Assembly: GCF_004025535.1 (NCBI RefSeq)
Contig: NZ_QJRG01000033.1
Coordinates: forward strand, 62,001-126,000
Origin: Pseudomonas alkylphenolica
GTDB taxonomy: Bacteria > Pseudomonadota > Gammaproteobacteria > Pseudomonadales > Pseudomonadaceae
Reading direction: 5' to 3'
Length of the DNA: 64,000 nucleotides
Both the position numbers and the translations under genes were made by a program. The notes beneath the pieces were generated by a model. That model searched no databases and had not been told where the DNA came from. It saw nothing but the letters and a program-made list of their open reading frames with translations. Positions 46,488 through 56,303 of the stretch are shown here, piece after piece (the first letter of the stretch is position 1; every line of letters starts with the position of its first letter).

Positions 46488-47358
46488 GGCGGGCAGCATG
46501 CTCGGTGAACAGGCGCACCGGCTCGGCCCCCTTGCCTACCGCGCCCAGTGACTGATTGACGATGTCCAGGTGATCGAGCGGATAGTCATCGCCGATCACC
46601 TGGCCCAGATGCGAGCTGTAACGCCCGACCATGCCGTCGCAATGACCGGCTTCATGCACGAAGGTTTTGGCAAACAACCGGCAAAAGCGGTTGCTGCCAT
46701 CCAGGCGGTTCAGGCCTTGGTCGGTCAAGCCCGGCTGCAAGGTACCGGACCATGAGTAGTAGCGCACGCCCCCCACTTCAGCCGGCCCCTCGCCGCCCCA
46801 GGTGCTAGGCAGCCCCTGCGGATACGCTTGATTGAACAGGGCAACTCCGGAGCGGGTCAGCGAATGGTGCGAGGCATGCACGTCGATCGGCAGCCTGGGC
46901 CCACGCCACCCCGTCTCCAGCCAGCCCAGCAGCACCCCCAGGCCATGTAGCAGGGCCTTGAGCAGACGCCCACGGGCAGAGTCGGCCGGGTACTTTTCGT
47001 GCAGGTAATCCGCCAGCTCAGAGCCATGATTCGGCCCGGCAATCGAGGTGACCGAGGCAACCCAATCCGGCCGCTTGCCGGCCGCATAGCGCGCTGTCAG
47101 CGCGCCCTGGCTATGCCCCAGCAGGTTGACCTTGTCAGCACCGGTCTGCTGGCGAATGTCCGCGATGATCTGCAGCAACTGTTCGCCACGCACTTCGGTG
47201 GAGTTGATCGGCGACACCTGAATCGCAAACACCCTGGCCCCGCCCCGGCGCAATGCCGAAACGATGCCGAACCAGTAGGGGTAAAGCACCAGGCGAACGA
47301 AGCCGAGCATACCGGGCACCAGCACCAGTGGATAACGCGTGGCAAGTTCTTGAGCCAT
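46468..47358 (-). CDS. Triacylglycerol lipase/esterase, family I-like, no signal peptide
   Basis: A 296-residue alpha/beta hydrolase resembling family I bacterial lipases: YPLVLVPGMLGF (oxyanion loop, about 8-19), RGEQLLQIIADIRQQTGADK, the nucleophile elbow GHSQG (about 80-84), EVGGVRYYSWSG, and a C-terminal GMVGRYSSHLGQVI/LDHLDIVNQ block with the acid and His residues. Unlike secreted LipA it begins MAQELATRYPLV with no signal peptide, and no foldase gene is adjacent. The ATG at 47358 has GGGAA; the longer upstream frame does not supply a credible signal either. It is divergent from osmE. Confidence 0.87.
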   Translation of the reverse strand: MAQELATRYPLVLVPGMLGFVRLVLYPYWFGIVSALRRGGARVFAIQVSPINSTEVRGEQLLQIIADIRQQTGADKVNLLGHSQGALTARYAAGKRPDWVASVTSIAGPNHGSELADYLHEKYPADSARGRLLKALLHGLGVLLGWLETGWRGPRLPIDVHASHHSLTRSGVALFNQAYPQGLPSTWGGEGPAEVGGVRYYSWSGTLQPGLTDQGLNRLDGSNRFCRLFAKTFVHEAGHCDGMVGRYSSHLGQVIGDDYPLDHLDIVNQSLGAVGKGAEPVRLFTEHAARLKAAGL

Positions 47359-47482
47359 GGCTGCATTTCCCGTTCCGTGGACTGTCGGCCCCACCCTACA
47401 GGCAGTTTGATTGCAATCGCAATCGAACTCCCGGCGCCTGCTGCGGTTCCAACCCTGTAGACCCTCAGCAAGGAGCGGGACC

Positions 47483-47836
47483 ATGTACAAGCAGACCCTG
47501 GCAATCCTCCTGACCACCACCGCCCTGGCGGCTTGCGGCAGCCGTCCGGAAAACCCGGTCGACTACGTCACCTACCGTGACCAACCGCTGGTCAAGCAGG
47601 TGGAAAACGGCATGACCATGCAACGGGTGATCGCCATCGGCGGCAGCCCGTCCAGCGTGATCGACCTGCCGCATGGCGGTACCTGCAACAACTACATCCT
47701 CAATCAGGAAGGCCATCAACAAGCCTACTACGTGCGTTTCGACGCCACCGGGCATGTGGATGCCAAGGGTTTCAAGACCTGTGAACAACGCCAGACCGAT
47801 GACCAAGCGGTAGAGAAAGCCAAAGCCGAGATCTAG
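47483..47836 (+). CDS. osmE: OsmE-type osmotically inducible lipoprotein
   Basis: A 117-residue lipoprotein. The signal peptide ends in a lipobox LAAC (about 14-17), so Cys17 should be lipidated. The mature part is a SmpA/OmlA-like domain (VTYRDQPLVKQVENGMTMQR, IGGSPSS, GTCNNYIL). The ATG at 47483 has an AGGAG site; the upstream in-frame extension lacks one. The ferritin-like gene follows 14 bases later. Confidence 0.92.
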   Translation: MYKQTLAILLTTTALAACGSRPENPVDYVTYRDQPLVKQVENGMTMQRVIAIGGSPSSVIDLPHGGTCNNYILNQEGHQQAYYVRFDATGHVDAKGFKTCEQRQTDDQAVEKAKAEI

Positions 47837-47850
47837 CCCTGGAGAACACC

Positions 47851-48396
47851 ATGAGCACCGTTGAACTGACCGATGTGAAAACCCTGCGCCAACGTGCCCG
47901 CCAGCACGTCGAGCAAGGCGCCGTGACCGAAGGCTACAACGCCGACCGCGAGCAGATCCTGCGGCTGCTCAACGAATCGCTGGCAACCGAATGGGTCTGC
48001 GCCCTGCGCTACAAACGTCACTACTTCATGGCCAGCGGTATCAAGGCCAGCGGTATCAAGGCCAGCGTGGCGGCCGAGGAGTTTCTCGAACATGCCACCC
48101 AGGAACTGGAGCATGCCGACAAGCTGGCCGAGCGCATCGTGCAACTCGGGGGCGAGCCGGACCTGAACCCGGATAACCTGAGCAAGCATTCCCATGCGCA
48201 GTACGTGGAAGGCAAGAACCTTGAGGAAATGGTCCTCGAAGACCTGGTTGCCGAGCGCATTGCCATCGACAGTTACCGCGAGATCATCCAGTACATCGGT
48301 GAATCCGACCCCACCACCCGGCGCATCTTCGAAGAGATCCTGGCTCAGGAAGAAGAGCATGCCGATGACATGGCGGACCTGCTCAAAGGTCTCTGA
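47851..48396 (+). CDS. Ferritin-like (bacterioferritin/Dps-type) protein
   Basis: A 181-residue four-helix protein with ferritin diiron ligands: NESLATEWV (about 40-48), EEFLEHATQELEHAD (about 75-89, ExxH), ERIAIDSYREI and EEILAQEEEHADDM (about 163-176). It should store or detoxify iron. A 15-base tandem duplication (48031-48045 and 48046-48060) repeats the residues ASGIK between helices A and B. It lies 14 bases after osmE, so stress-induced coexpression is likely. Confidence 0.88.
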   Translation: MSTVELTDVKTLRQRARQHVEQGAVTEGYNADREQILRLLNESLATEWVCALRYKRHYFMASGIKASGIKASVAAEEFLEHATQELEHADKLAERIVQLGGEPDLNPDNLSKHSHAQYVEGKNLEEMVLEDLVAERIAIDSYREIIQYIGESDPTTRRIFEEILAQEEEHADDMADLLKGL

Positions 48397-48456
48397 GAAA
48401 CTTCGCGGCGGCCTGCTTCCTGTAAACACACTCCCACAGGTTAATTGCACAGCCCC

Positions 48457-48480
48457 TGTGGGAGCGGGTTTACCCGCGAA
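48457..48480 (+). repeat. REP-type palindrome
   Basis: TGTGGGAGCGGGTTTACCCG plus CGAA is a REP copy. A partial inverted copy lies at 48422-48438 (GTAAACACACTCCCACA region). Both occupy the gap between the convergent ferritin and asmA genes. Confidence 0.75.
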
Positions 48481-48494
48481 TAGCCGCGCCGCAT

Positions 48495-50555
48495 TTATCC
48501 CGCCTTCACCGTCCGCGGTGCCTTCCCGGATTTCATCTGCTCAAGCAACGGCGTGCACTGATTGGGCACATCGCCGCCCGGAGCCACCAGCGCCAGCAGT
48601 CCTGCCGCCGGGCCGACCAGCACTCCCAGTGCGACCATTCCCGCGCCCCGCAATGCAAGCGGCACGGCCTGCACACCGGCACTGGGCTTGGCAAACGGGC
48701 CGCGTACATACAACGGCGAGCGCAGCGAGAACAGGCGCACGCCCTTGGACTCGGGATTGATCTTCAGGTCCAGCTGCTCGCTGGCGAAGTTGGCGGTGCC
48801 ATTGATGTAGATGATCGCGTTCTCGGTGTCGAAGACAAACAGGCGCGTGGTTGCCAGGCCATCCTTGATGCCGAAGTCGGCAGCCGCGCAGTTGATCTTC
48901 ACTTCCTTGTCGCCAAACAGCTGGCCGATGACGTAGTTACCCACGTTCAGCCCGGCAATCTCCATGAGCCCACGGCTGATGGCGCCATCGTTGATCAGCA
49001 TTTTCAGGTCGCCATTGGCGGTGCCCAGCAGGGCGGCCACCGAATTACCCCGGCCCTTGAGGTCAGCGTCGCCATTGAGCTCGCCAAAGCTGGTTTTCAT
49101 CGGTTCGAAGGTGGGGAACAGCTGCTTCAGCTTGAAGCCCCGCGCACTGAGCTGAGCCTGTCCTTGCAGCGGTACCGCGCGCCCGTCGAGGCGAATCTGC
49201 GCATCCAGTTTGCCGCCGGCAATGCCAAAGCGCAGCGGTTCAAGGCGCAACACCCCATCATCGAGGACAACGTGGCTGGACAGGTCGGTGAACGGCAGCG
49301 ACTCGCTGTGCACGATGCGCTTGCCACTGAAGGTCACGTCGGCATCCATGGCACGCCAGCGCTCGGTACGAAATTCCTCGACCGGCAGCACCTTGCCTGC
49401 CGGTTGCTTGCTGGCGCCGCCACGGGCTTTCTGTTCGGCATTGGAGTCGGCGCCAATCAACGGCGCCAGGTCCTTGAACAGCAGCTGATTGGACACCAGG
49501 TTGCCGCTGAGTTTGGGTCGCGGCTGGCTGGCGGCAAACGTCAGGTCGCCATGGATGTCACTGTTGCCGATCTTGCCGTTGAAGCCTTCGTAGCGAAACT
49601 GCGCGCCTCCCGGCTCATGCAGCTTGGCCACCAGATGACCGTCGGTGGCGTATGGCGGGGAGTCCGGCAGCGTTACACCGGTCAACGGGTAGAGGTTGCC
49701 CAGGCTTGCACCCGACAATCGCAGGCGCAGGTCGAGGGCGCCCAGGTTACGCGGGTCGGTCAGGGTCCCTGCGAGGACAATGCGCGTATCGGCGATCTGC
49801 AGGTCAGCCTGCAGCGGAAAGGGCTGGCTCGCATCCTGAAGTGCCAGCAAGCCGCCAATCTTGCCTTCGCCGGCAAGCGCCTGGCCCTTGTAGCGCCCTT
49901 TGACCTTCAGGCCAAAGGCATAGTCCTGAGCCCCACCCGCCTTTGCTGCCGAAGCCTTGCCAACGATATCGCCGAACGGCACCGGTTTACCCAGCGGGTC
50001 GATCAGCAGGTCCAGGCGGGTTTTCAGGGTCTGGTCATCCAGGCTCACCTGGCCTTTGTCGAAGCCAATGGCGCCGATGTCGATTACCCAGGGCGAAGGC
50101 TCGGCGTGCTCATCCTTGGGGCCGAAGTCGAACGTCCAGTTGGCGCGACCGTCGGCCAGGCGCTTGAGGCTGGCAGTAGGCTGGTTCAGGTCGATACGCG
50201 GGATGACAATCTGTTGAAACAGCAGCGGCAAGGGCGCAAGGCGGAACTCGACCTGCTTGAGGCTGACCATCTGCGGCTCTTTGAGCCAGTCGGGATTGCC
50301 CAGGGTCAGGTCCTGGGCGATAAAACGCGGCCAGGGTACCCACGCTCGCCAGCCACCCTGCTCCAGTTCACGCTGCCAGCGGACCTGCAGATTGCCGTTG
50401 ATGGCGAAGGGACGGTGCAACGCCTCGGAGACTTTGGCGTTGAGCATCGGCTTGACCCGGTTCCAGTCAAAGGTAGCAATCACCACGGCCAGTATCGCCA
50501 GCAGCAACAGCAGGCTGGAAAAGGTCCAGGTGAGGATTCTGGCGGGACGCGTCAT
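48495..50555 (-). CDS. AsmA-family protein
   Basis: A 686-residue protein with an N-terminal membrane anchor (about 8-28, TWTFSSLLLLLAILAVVIAT) and a long periplasmic beta-rich body with an AsmA N-terminal domain (about 30-250) and the C-terminal AsmA_2-like segment (about 400-620: GNSVAALLGTANGDLKMLIN, INGTANFASEQLDLKINPES). Related to TamB/YhdP-type bridging proteins thought to affect lipid transport and envelope homeostasis. AAGGAG precedes the ATG at 50555. It is divergent from the repeat protein. Confidence 0.9.
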   Translation of the reverse strand: MTRPARILTWTFSSLLLLLAILAVVIATFDWNRVKPMLNAKVSEALHRPFAINGNLQVRWQRELEQGGWRAWVPWPRFIAQDLTLGNPDWLKEPQMVSLKQVEFRLAPLPLLFQQIVIPRIDLNQPTASLKRLADGRANWTFDFGPKDEHAEPSPWVIDIGAIGFDKGQVSLDDQTLKTRLDLLIDPLGKPVPFGDIVGKASAAKAGGAQDYAFGLKVKGRYKGQALAGEGKIGGLLALQDASQPFPLQADLQIADTRIVLAGTLTDPRNLGALDLRLRLSGASLGNLYPLTGVTLPDSPPYATDGHLVAKLHEPGGAQFRYEGFNGKIGNSDIHGDLTFAASQPRPKLSGNLVSNQLLFKDLAPLIGADSNAEQKARGGASKQPAGKVLPVEEFRTERWRAMDADVTFSGKRIVHSESLPFTDLSSHVVLDDGVLRLEPLRFGIAGGKLDAQIRLDGRAVPLQGQAQLSARGFKLKQLFPTFEPMKTSFGELNGDADLKGRGNSVAALLGTANGDLKMLINDGAISRGLMEIAGLNVGNYVIGQLFGDKEVKINCAAADFGIKDGLATTRLFVFDTENAIIYINGTANFASEQLDLKINPESKGVRLFSLRSPLYVRGPFAKPSAGVQAVPLALRGAGMVALGVLVGPAAGLLALVAPGGDVPNQCTPLLEQMKSGKAPRTVKAG

Positions 50556-50882
50556 TGCGGATTCTCCTTGCGATCACCGGGCCAAGGTGGGCGATTTGAT
50601 AGCACGTATTCTTCGGACTGATGAAACGCCCAAGGGTTTAACCGGCGTTGCATGATAGCGGCTGATAGCGCGGTTTTTCCTTGATTTTTCCTCGATACGA
50701 CCTTGGTCTACACGCCCCCAAGACGGCTTTGAGGCTGCCTGGAACACCCGGTCTAGAGCACCTGCGGCAAAACATCAATTCCGTTGATTGTTACCATTAT
50801 CTTTATGAACTTTTATCTCCCGCCCCCCAGCGTAGCATTGGCTCCGTACCCACTTTCCAGCACCACCACGGAGCACCGAACA
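50556..50882. other. Divergent intergenic gap, asmA / repeat protein
   Basis: This 327-base gap is AT-richer near 50680-50820. It holds a direct repeat TGATAGCG (two copies near 50654-50670) and an inverted pair ATCAA(N5)TTGAT at 50777-50791. Promoters for both flanking genes should be here, but I could not place a convincing -35/-10. Confidence 0.4.
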
Positions 50883-51293
50883 ATGAAACGCCAATTACTC
50901 CTGAGCTTGTCCCTGTCGATCCTGGCCGCCAATGCCTTCGCCATTCCTGCCGCCGACCAAAGCCTGACGGCTGAATCGCGCTCCAGCTCGGCGGTGATCT
51001 CGCAGCCACTGAACACCCTGGCCGAAGGCGGTTCTGATCGCCTGCAAGAGCGCAACGTCCGCGTTGCCGAGGGCGGTTCCGATCGTCTGCTGGAACGCAC
51101 CAACCGTGTTGCCGAAGGCGGTTCCGATCGCCTGCTGGAACGCACTAACCGTGTTGCCGAAGGCGGTTCCGATCGCTTGCTCGAGCGCACCAACCGCGTC
51201 GCCGAAGGTGGTTCCGATCGCCTCAACGCACGCTTTCAGGTTGCCGAAGGTGGCGCTGACCGCCTGATCGAACAGAACCATCGTGTGAGCTGA
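50883..51293 (+). CDS. Secreted small protein with 15-residue tandem repeats
   Basis: A 136-residue protein with a signal peptide (about 1-20, NAFA). Six repeats begin at residues 46, 61, 76, 91, 106 and 120, with the consensus VAEGGSDRLLERTNR. Repeats 2-4 are identical at the protein level; the fifth is 14 residues and the sixth diverges (GGADRLIEQNHRVS). The repeat alternates small, acidic and basic residues, suggesting a helical or beta-solenoid stack. I recall similar Pseudomonas proteins labelled phage infection protein, a name without known basis. It is a single gene with its own terminator. Confidence 0.85.
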   Translation: MKRQLLLSLSLSILAANAFAIPAADQSLTAESRSSSAVISQPLNTLAEGGSDRLQERNVRVAEGGSDRLLERTNRVAEGGSDRLLERTNRVAEGGSDRLLERTNRVAEGGSDRLNARFQVAEGGADRLIEQNHRVS

Positions 51294-51342
51294 CGTCTAT
51301 GCCACACAATAAGAGATCCCAGCCTTGCAACGGTTCCCCTCC

Positions 51343-51373
51343 AAGCCCGGTCAATTGACCGGGCTTTGTTTTT
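51343..51373 (+). terminator. Intrinsic terminator after the repeat protein
   Basis: AAGCCCGGTC (51343-51352), loop AATT, exact complement GACCGGGCTT (51357-51366), then TGTTTTTC. A strong rho-independent terminator. Confidence 0.93.
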
Positions 51374-51427
51374 CCCGGCGCAGGCTATTAGAGTGCAGGG
51401 CTGATTGACTGCCAACCGATACTCGCC

Positions 51428-52057
51428 ATGCTGCCGCGCGCCGAACAAAAACAACAGACCCGCCAAGCTTTGCTGGATGCCGCCCGCCACCTGATGGAAA
51501 GTGGCCGGGGCTTTGGCAGCATCAGCCTGCGCGAAGTGAGTAAATTCGCGGGTATTGTGCCCACCGGTTTTTACCGGCATTTCTCCGACATGGACCAGCT
51601 GGGCCTGGCCCTGGTCAATGAAGTTGGCGAAACCTTCCGCCAGACCATTCGCCTGGTTCGCCACAACGAGCTCGAACTCGGTGGCATTACCGACGCCTCG
51701 GTGCGCATCTTCCTAGACGTGGTTGCCGCCAATCGCCCACAGTTCCTGTTTCTCGCCCGCGAGCAGTACGGTGGCTCGCAACCGGTGCGCCAGGCGATCG
51801 CCACCCTGCGCCAGGGCATCAGCTCAGACCTGGCGACCGACCTTGAGCGCATGCCGCGCTGGCAGCACCTGGACAGCACCGCCCTCTCGGTCATCGCCGA
51901 CCTGGTAGTAAAAACCGTGTTTGCCACCTTGCCGGAACTGATCGATGAGCCGGATGACGATGGCGCAAATACCCTGAGCGCGCAGGACAAGATCACCCAG
52001 CAATTGCGCTTCATCTTCGTTGGCGCCAAGCACTGGCAGGGCCTGAGCAGTCTCTAG
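51428..52057 (+). CDS. TetR-family regulator, DesT/FabR-like
   Basis: A 209-residue TetR protein. The N-terminal helix-turn-helix is clear (QTRQALLDAARHLME, SISLREVSKFAGIVPTGFYR, HFSDMDQLGLAL). The ligand domain contains FLFLAREQYGGSQPVRQAIA (about 101-120). Overall it resembles DesT of P. aeruginosa and FabR, which sense the unsaturated:saturated acyl-CoA balance. No desaturase gene is adjacent, so its targets must be elsewhere. Assignment is from remembered similarity. Confidence 0.8.
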   Translation: MLPRAEQKQQTRQALLDAARHLMESGRGFGSISLREVSKFAGIVPTGFYRHFSDMDQLGLALVNEVGETFRQTIRLVRHNELELGGITDASVRIFLDVVAANRPQFLFLAREQYGGSQPVRQAIATLRQGISSDLATDLERMPRWQHLDSTALSVIADLVVKTVFATLPELIDEPDDDGANTLSAQDKITQQLRFIFVGAKHWQGLSSL

Positions 52058-52134
52058 GTGTCGGCACAGCGCCGTTCCCGTGGGGTTTCCTGCTACCATG
52101 CGCGCAAACGCACCAATCGCGACGACTCTTCTCC

Positions 52135-53244
52135 ATGCCCGACCTTCGTACTGCCCAGCCTGAACTGCCTGCCCTGCTCGAGCAGGTCAAGACGCACTTT
52201 ACCCAGCGCATCGTGCCGCTCTGGCAAGGTCCGGGCTGGAATGCGGAACTGGCCCTGCCTTTCGAAGCGCTTGATCCGCAGCATCAGCCGCTGCCCGTAC
52301 AGCGTTATCGAGCCATGGCCTGTGCCCGCCAGCTGTACCTGTTCAGCAGCCGCATCGACGAACCCGGGGCCCGCGAGCGTGCAGCGGCGCTGTTTCGATC
52401 GCTGCAGCGGCATTTCCACGATGCCGAACACGGTGGCTGGTTCTACAGTATCGACGCTCAGGGCAAGCCGCTGGACCGCCGTAAAGACCTCTACACCCAC
52501 GCGTTCATCATATTTGCCTGCGCCCATTACTGGGGCCAGGTGCGCGAATCTTTGGTCGAGTCCACGCTCAATGCCGCCTTGAGCGTGGTAGCCGAGCGTT
52601 TCGCCCGCGATGACGGACTGTATGAGGCAAGTCTTGATGAAGACTGGTCGGACGTGGGTAGCGGCCCCTTGCAGAACCCGTTGATGCACCTCGCCGAAGC
52701 GTTCCTTGCCACCCTCGCGGTGCGTGACGATCAAGCAGTGCAACAGGCCCTGCTGGCGCTGGCCGACGCCATGCAACAGCACTTCATCGATGCCGAGCAC
52801 GGGGTGATGCTGGAAAAACCACAGGGGGCTGTGGATAACTGGTTCGAGCCAGGCCACCAGTTCGAATGGTTCTACCTGCTGGCGTCTTCACCGCTGCTGC
52901 GCGGCAGCGCGCTGCACGCCTCCCTCGACCGGGCGTTTGCCTATGCCGAGCAGTGCGGGGTGAAAGATACTGCGGCATTGGCCATGCTCAGCGCTGACGG
53001 CGAAGTGCGCGATGCCACCCAGCGCATCTGGGCCCAGGCCGAATACCTGCGCGCCCTGGCCTTGCGCCCGGACAGCGCCGCCAAGGTGCTCGTCCAGCTA
53101 CAGGCACTGCAGCAGCGCTTCCTGCATGCCGGTGGCTGGTACGAGTGCCGTGACGCCGACGGCGCGGTCAGCCGCAGCGATATGCCGTCGACCACGCCCT
53201 ATCACCTGGCGACCTGCCTGGAAGGGCTGCAGCGTCAGATCTGA
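52135..53244 (+). CDS. AGE-family sugar epimerase/isomerase (mannose isomerase-like)
   Basis: A 369-residue alpha/alpha-barrel protein of the N-acylglucosamine 2-epimerase superfamily. The conserved histidines appear in KDLYTHAFIIFA (about 118-129), NPLMHLAEAFLA (about 181-192), EPGHQFEWFYLL (about 239-250) and the end TTPYHLATCLEGL (about 353-365). In this family they serve in sugar ring opening and proton transfer. D-mannose/D-fructose isomerase is the likeliest activity, but YihS or epimerase activity is possible. Confidence 0.85.
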   Translation: MPDLRTAQPELPALLEQVKTHFTQRIVPLWQGPGWNAELALPFEALDPQHQPLPVQRYRAMACARQLYLFSSRIDEPGARERAAALFRSLQRHFHDAEHGGWFYSIDAQGKPLDRRKDLYTHAFIIFACAHYWGQVRESLVESTLNAALSVVAERFARDDGLYEASLDEDWSDVGSGPLQNPLMHLAEAFLATLAVRDDQAVQQALLALADAMQQHFIDAEHGVMLEKPQGAVDNWFEPGHQFEWFYLLASSPLLRGSALHASLDRAFAYAEQCGVKDTAALAMLSADGEVRDATQRIWAQAEYLRALALRPDSAAKVLVQLQALQQRFLHAGGWYECRDADGAVSRSDMPSTTPYHLATCLEGLQRQI

Positions 53245-53271
53245 CGCAATCGCCAGCGAGCCGGCGAGGCC

Positions 53272-54672
<1,401 letters not shown>

Positions 54673-54700
54673 AAAAAAACGCCCTGCTGTGCAGGGCGCT
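54673..54700 (-). terminator. Intrinsic terminator after livF
   Basis: On the - strand CGCCCTGC and GCAGGGCG pair around a three-base loop and are followed by a run of seven T (54679-54673). It closes the liv operon. Confidence 0.92.
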
Positions 54701-54714
54701 TTCACACAGCCGGA

Positions 54715-55431
54715 TCAGTGCCCGCCCAGATACGCGTTGCGCACCTCATCGTTGACCAGCAGCTCCTGCCCGGTACCGGTCAGGCGGATCTGGCCGTTGA
54801 CCATCACATAGGCACGATCCGACAGCTTGAGCGCATGGTTGGCGTTCTGCTCCACCAGAAAGATGGTCATGCCGGTCTGCGCCAGTTCACGCAAGGTGGC
54901 GAAGATCTGCTTGACCACAATCGGTGCCAGGCCCAGTGATGGCTCGTCGAGCAGCAACAGTTTGGGCCGGCTCATCAACGCCCGGGCAATCGCCAGCATC
55001 TGCTGCTCGCCCCCCGACATGGTCATCGCTCGCTGATTACGCCGCTCCTTGAGCCGCGGGAACAGGTCAAACATGCGCTGCATGTCTTCGCTGGCAAACT
55101 TGTCGCCGATGGGGATGGTGCCCATCATCAGGTTCTCTTCCACCGACATGTCCGGGAACACCCGACGTCCTTCAGGCGACTGGGCGATGCCGTTGGAGGC
55201 GATGTAATGGGACGACTTGTGGGTAATGTCGGTACCGCGATAGACAATCTGCCCGCTGGCCGCCCGCGGCTGACCGAAGATAGACATCAGCAGGGTCGAT
55301 TTGCCGGCGCCATTGGAGCCGATCAGGCTCACCGTTTCACCTTCATCGATGTGCAGCGAGACCTTTTTCAACGCCTGGATCGGTCCGTAGAACACGTCGA
55401 TTTCTTTCATTTCGAGGATGGGTGCACTCAT
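54715..55431 (-). CDS. livF: Branched-chain amino-acid ABC transporter ATPase LivF
   Basis: A 238-residue ATPase: Walker A GSNGAGKST (about 38-46), signature MSGGEQQMLAIARALM (about 138-153), Walker B LLLLDEPSLGLAP (about 158-170), the SLGLAP end being typical for LivF (braG in Pseudomonas). It overlaps livG by four bases and is the last gene of the operon, with a strong terminator after it. Confidence 0.96.
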   Translation of the reverse strand: MSAPILEMKEIDVFYGPIQALKKVSLHIDEGETVSLIGSNGAGKSTLLMSIFGQPRAASGQIVYRGTDITHKSSHYIASNGIAQSPEGRRVFPDMSVEENLMMGTIPIGDKFASEDMQRMFDLFPRLKERRNQRAMTMSGGEQQMLAIARALMSRPKLLLLDEPSLGLAPIVVKQIFATLRELAQTGMTIFLVEQNANHALKLSDRAYVMVNGQIRLTGTGQELLVNDEVRNAYLGGH

Positions 55432-56303
55432 ACCAGCTCCTCTTCGTCAGCACCCAGGTAGGCGGCAATCACTGTGGGGTTGTGGCGGATGTCCTGCGGG
55501 GCGCCTTCGGCGATCACGTTGCCGTGGTCGAGCACCACAATATGGTCGGAAATACTCATCACCATGCCCATGTCATGTTCGATCAGCACGACGGTAATGT
55601 CGTGCTCGTCGCGAAGTACCCGGATCATCTTGCTCAGGGCTTCGGTTTCCTGCGGGTTGAGGCCGGCTGCCGGCTCGTCCAGGCAGATGATTTTCGGCCG
55701 TGTGCACATGGCCCGGGCAATCTCCAGACGACGCTGCTGGCCGTAGGACAGCTCGCCGGCCAGGCGGTTGGCGCAGTCCACCAGGTCGACCACTTCCAGC
55801 CAGTAGAAGGCATGGTCGAGGGCATCGCTTTCGGCCTTGCGGTAGGCCTTAGTGTTGAGCACGCCGGCCAGCAGGTTGCGGTTGACCCACATGTGCTGAG
55901 CCACCAGCAGGTTCTCCACCACCGACATTTCCCTGAACAGGCGAATGTTCTGGAACGTGCGCGCCAGGCCGGCACGGTTGACCAGGTGGGTACCACCGAA
56001 CATTTTGTAGTGCATACGGTTGATAAAGCGCTTGGGTGAAACGAAGTCACCCAGGCGGAAACGCTCACCCAGCAACTGGATCACGTTGGTACGGGTACCG
56101 CGCATGTTCAGTTCGATCTTGCCGCCACTGGCTTTGTAGAAACCGGTCAGGCAGTTGAACACCGTGGTCTTGCCGGCGCCGTTAGGGCCGATCAGGGCGA
56201 AGATGGAATTGCGTTTGACCTTGAGGCTGACATCGCTGAGCGCCTTGATCCCGCCAAAATGCATCATCAGGTTATCGACTGAAAGAATCACGTCATCGCT
56301 CAT
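55428..56303 (-). CDS. livG: Branched-chain amino-acid ABC transporter ATPase LivG
   Basis: A 291-residue ATPase: Walker A GPNGAGKTT (about 38-46), signature LSYGQQRRLEIARAM (about 177-191), Walker B IICLDEPAAGLNP (about 197-209). An insertion between Walker A and signature is normal for LivG (braF). ATGA overlaps with both livM and livF suggest coupled translation. Confidence 0.96.
   Translation of the reverse strand: MSDDVILSVDNLMMHFGGIKALSDVSLKVKRNSIFALIGPNGAGKTTVFNCLTGFYKASGGKIELNMRGTRTNVIQLLGERFRLGDFVSPKRFINRMHYKMFGGTHLVNRAGLARTFQNIRLFREMSVVENLLVAQHMWVNRNLLAGVLNTKAYRKAESDALDHAFYWLEVVDLVDCANRLAGELSYGQQRRLEIARAMCTRPKIICLDEPAAGLNPQETEALSKMIRVLRDEHDITVVLIEHDMGMVMSISDHIVVLDHGNVIAEGAPQDIRHNPTVIAAYLGADEEELV

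Noticed and set aside
49164..50621. 485-codon open frame opposite asmA
   Set aside because: AsmA has an anchor, ribosome site and family features; the antisense product has none.
51018..51290. CRISPR array
   Set aside because: The 45-base repeats are contiguous and in frame with no spacers; they encode protein repeats.
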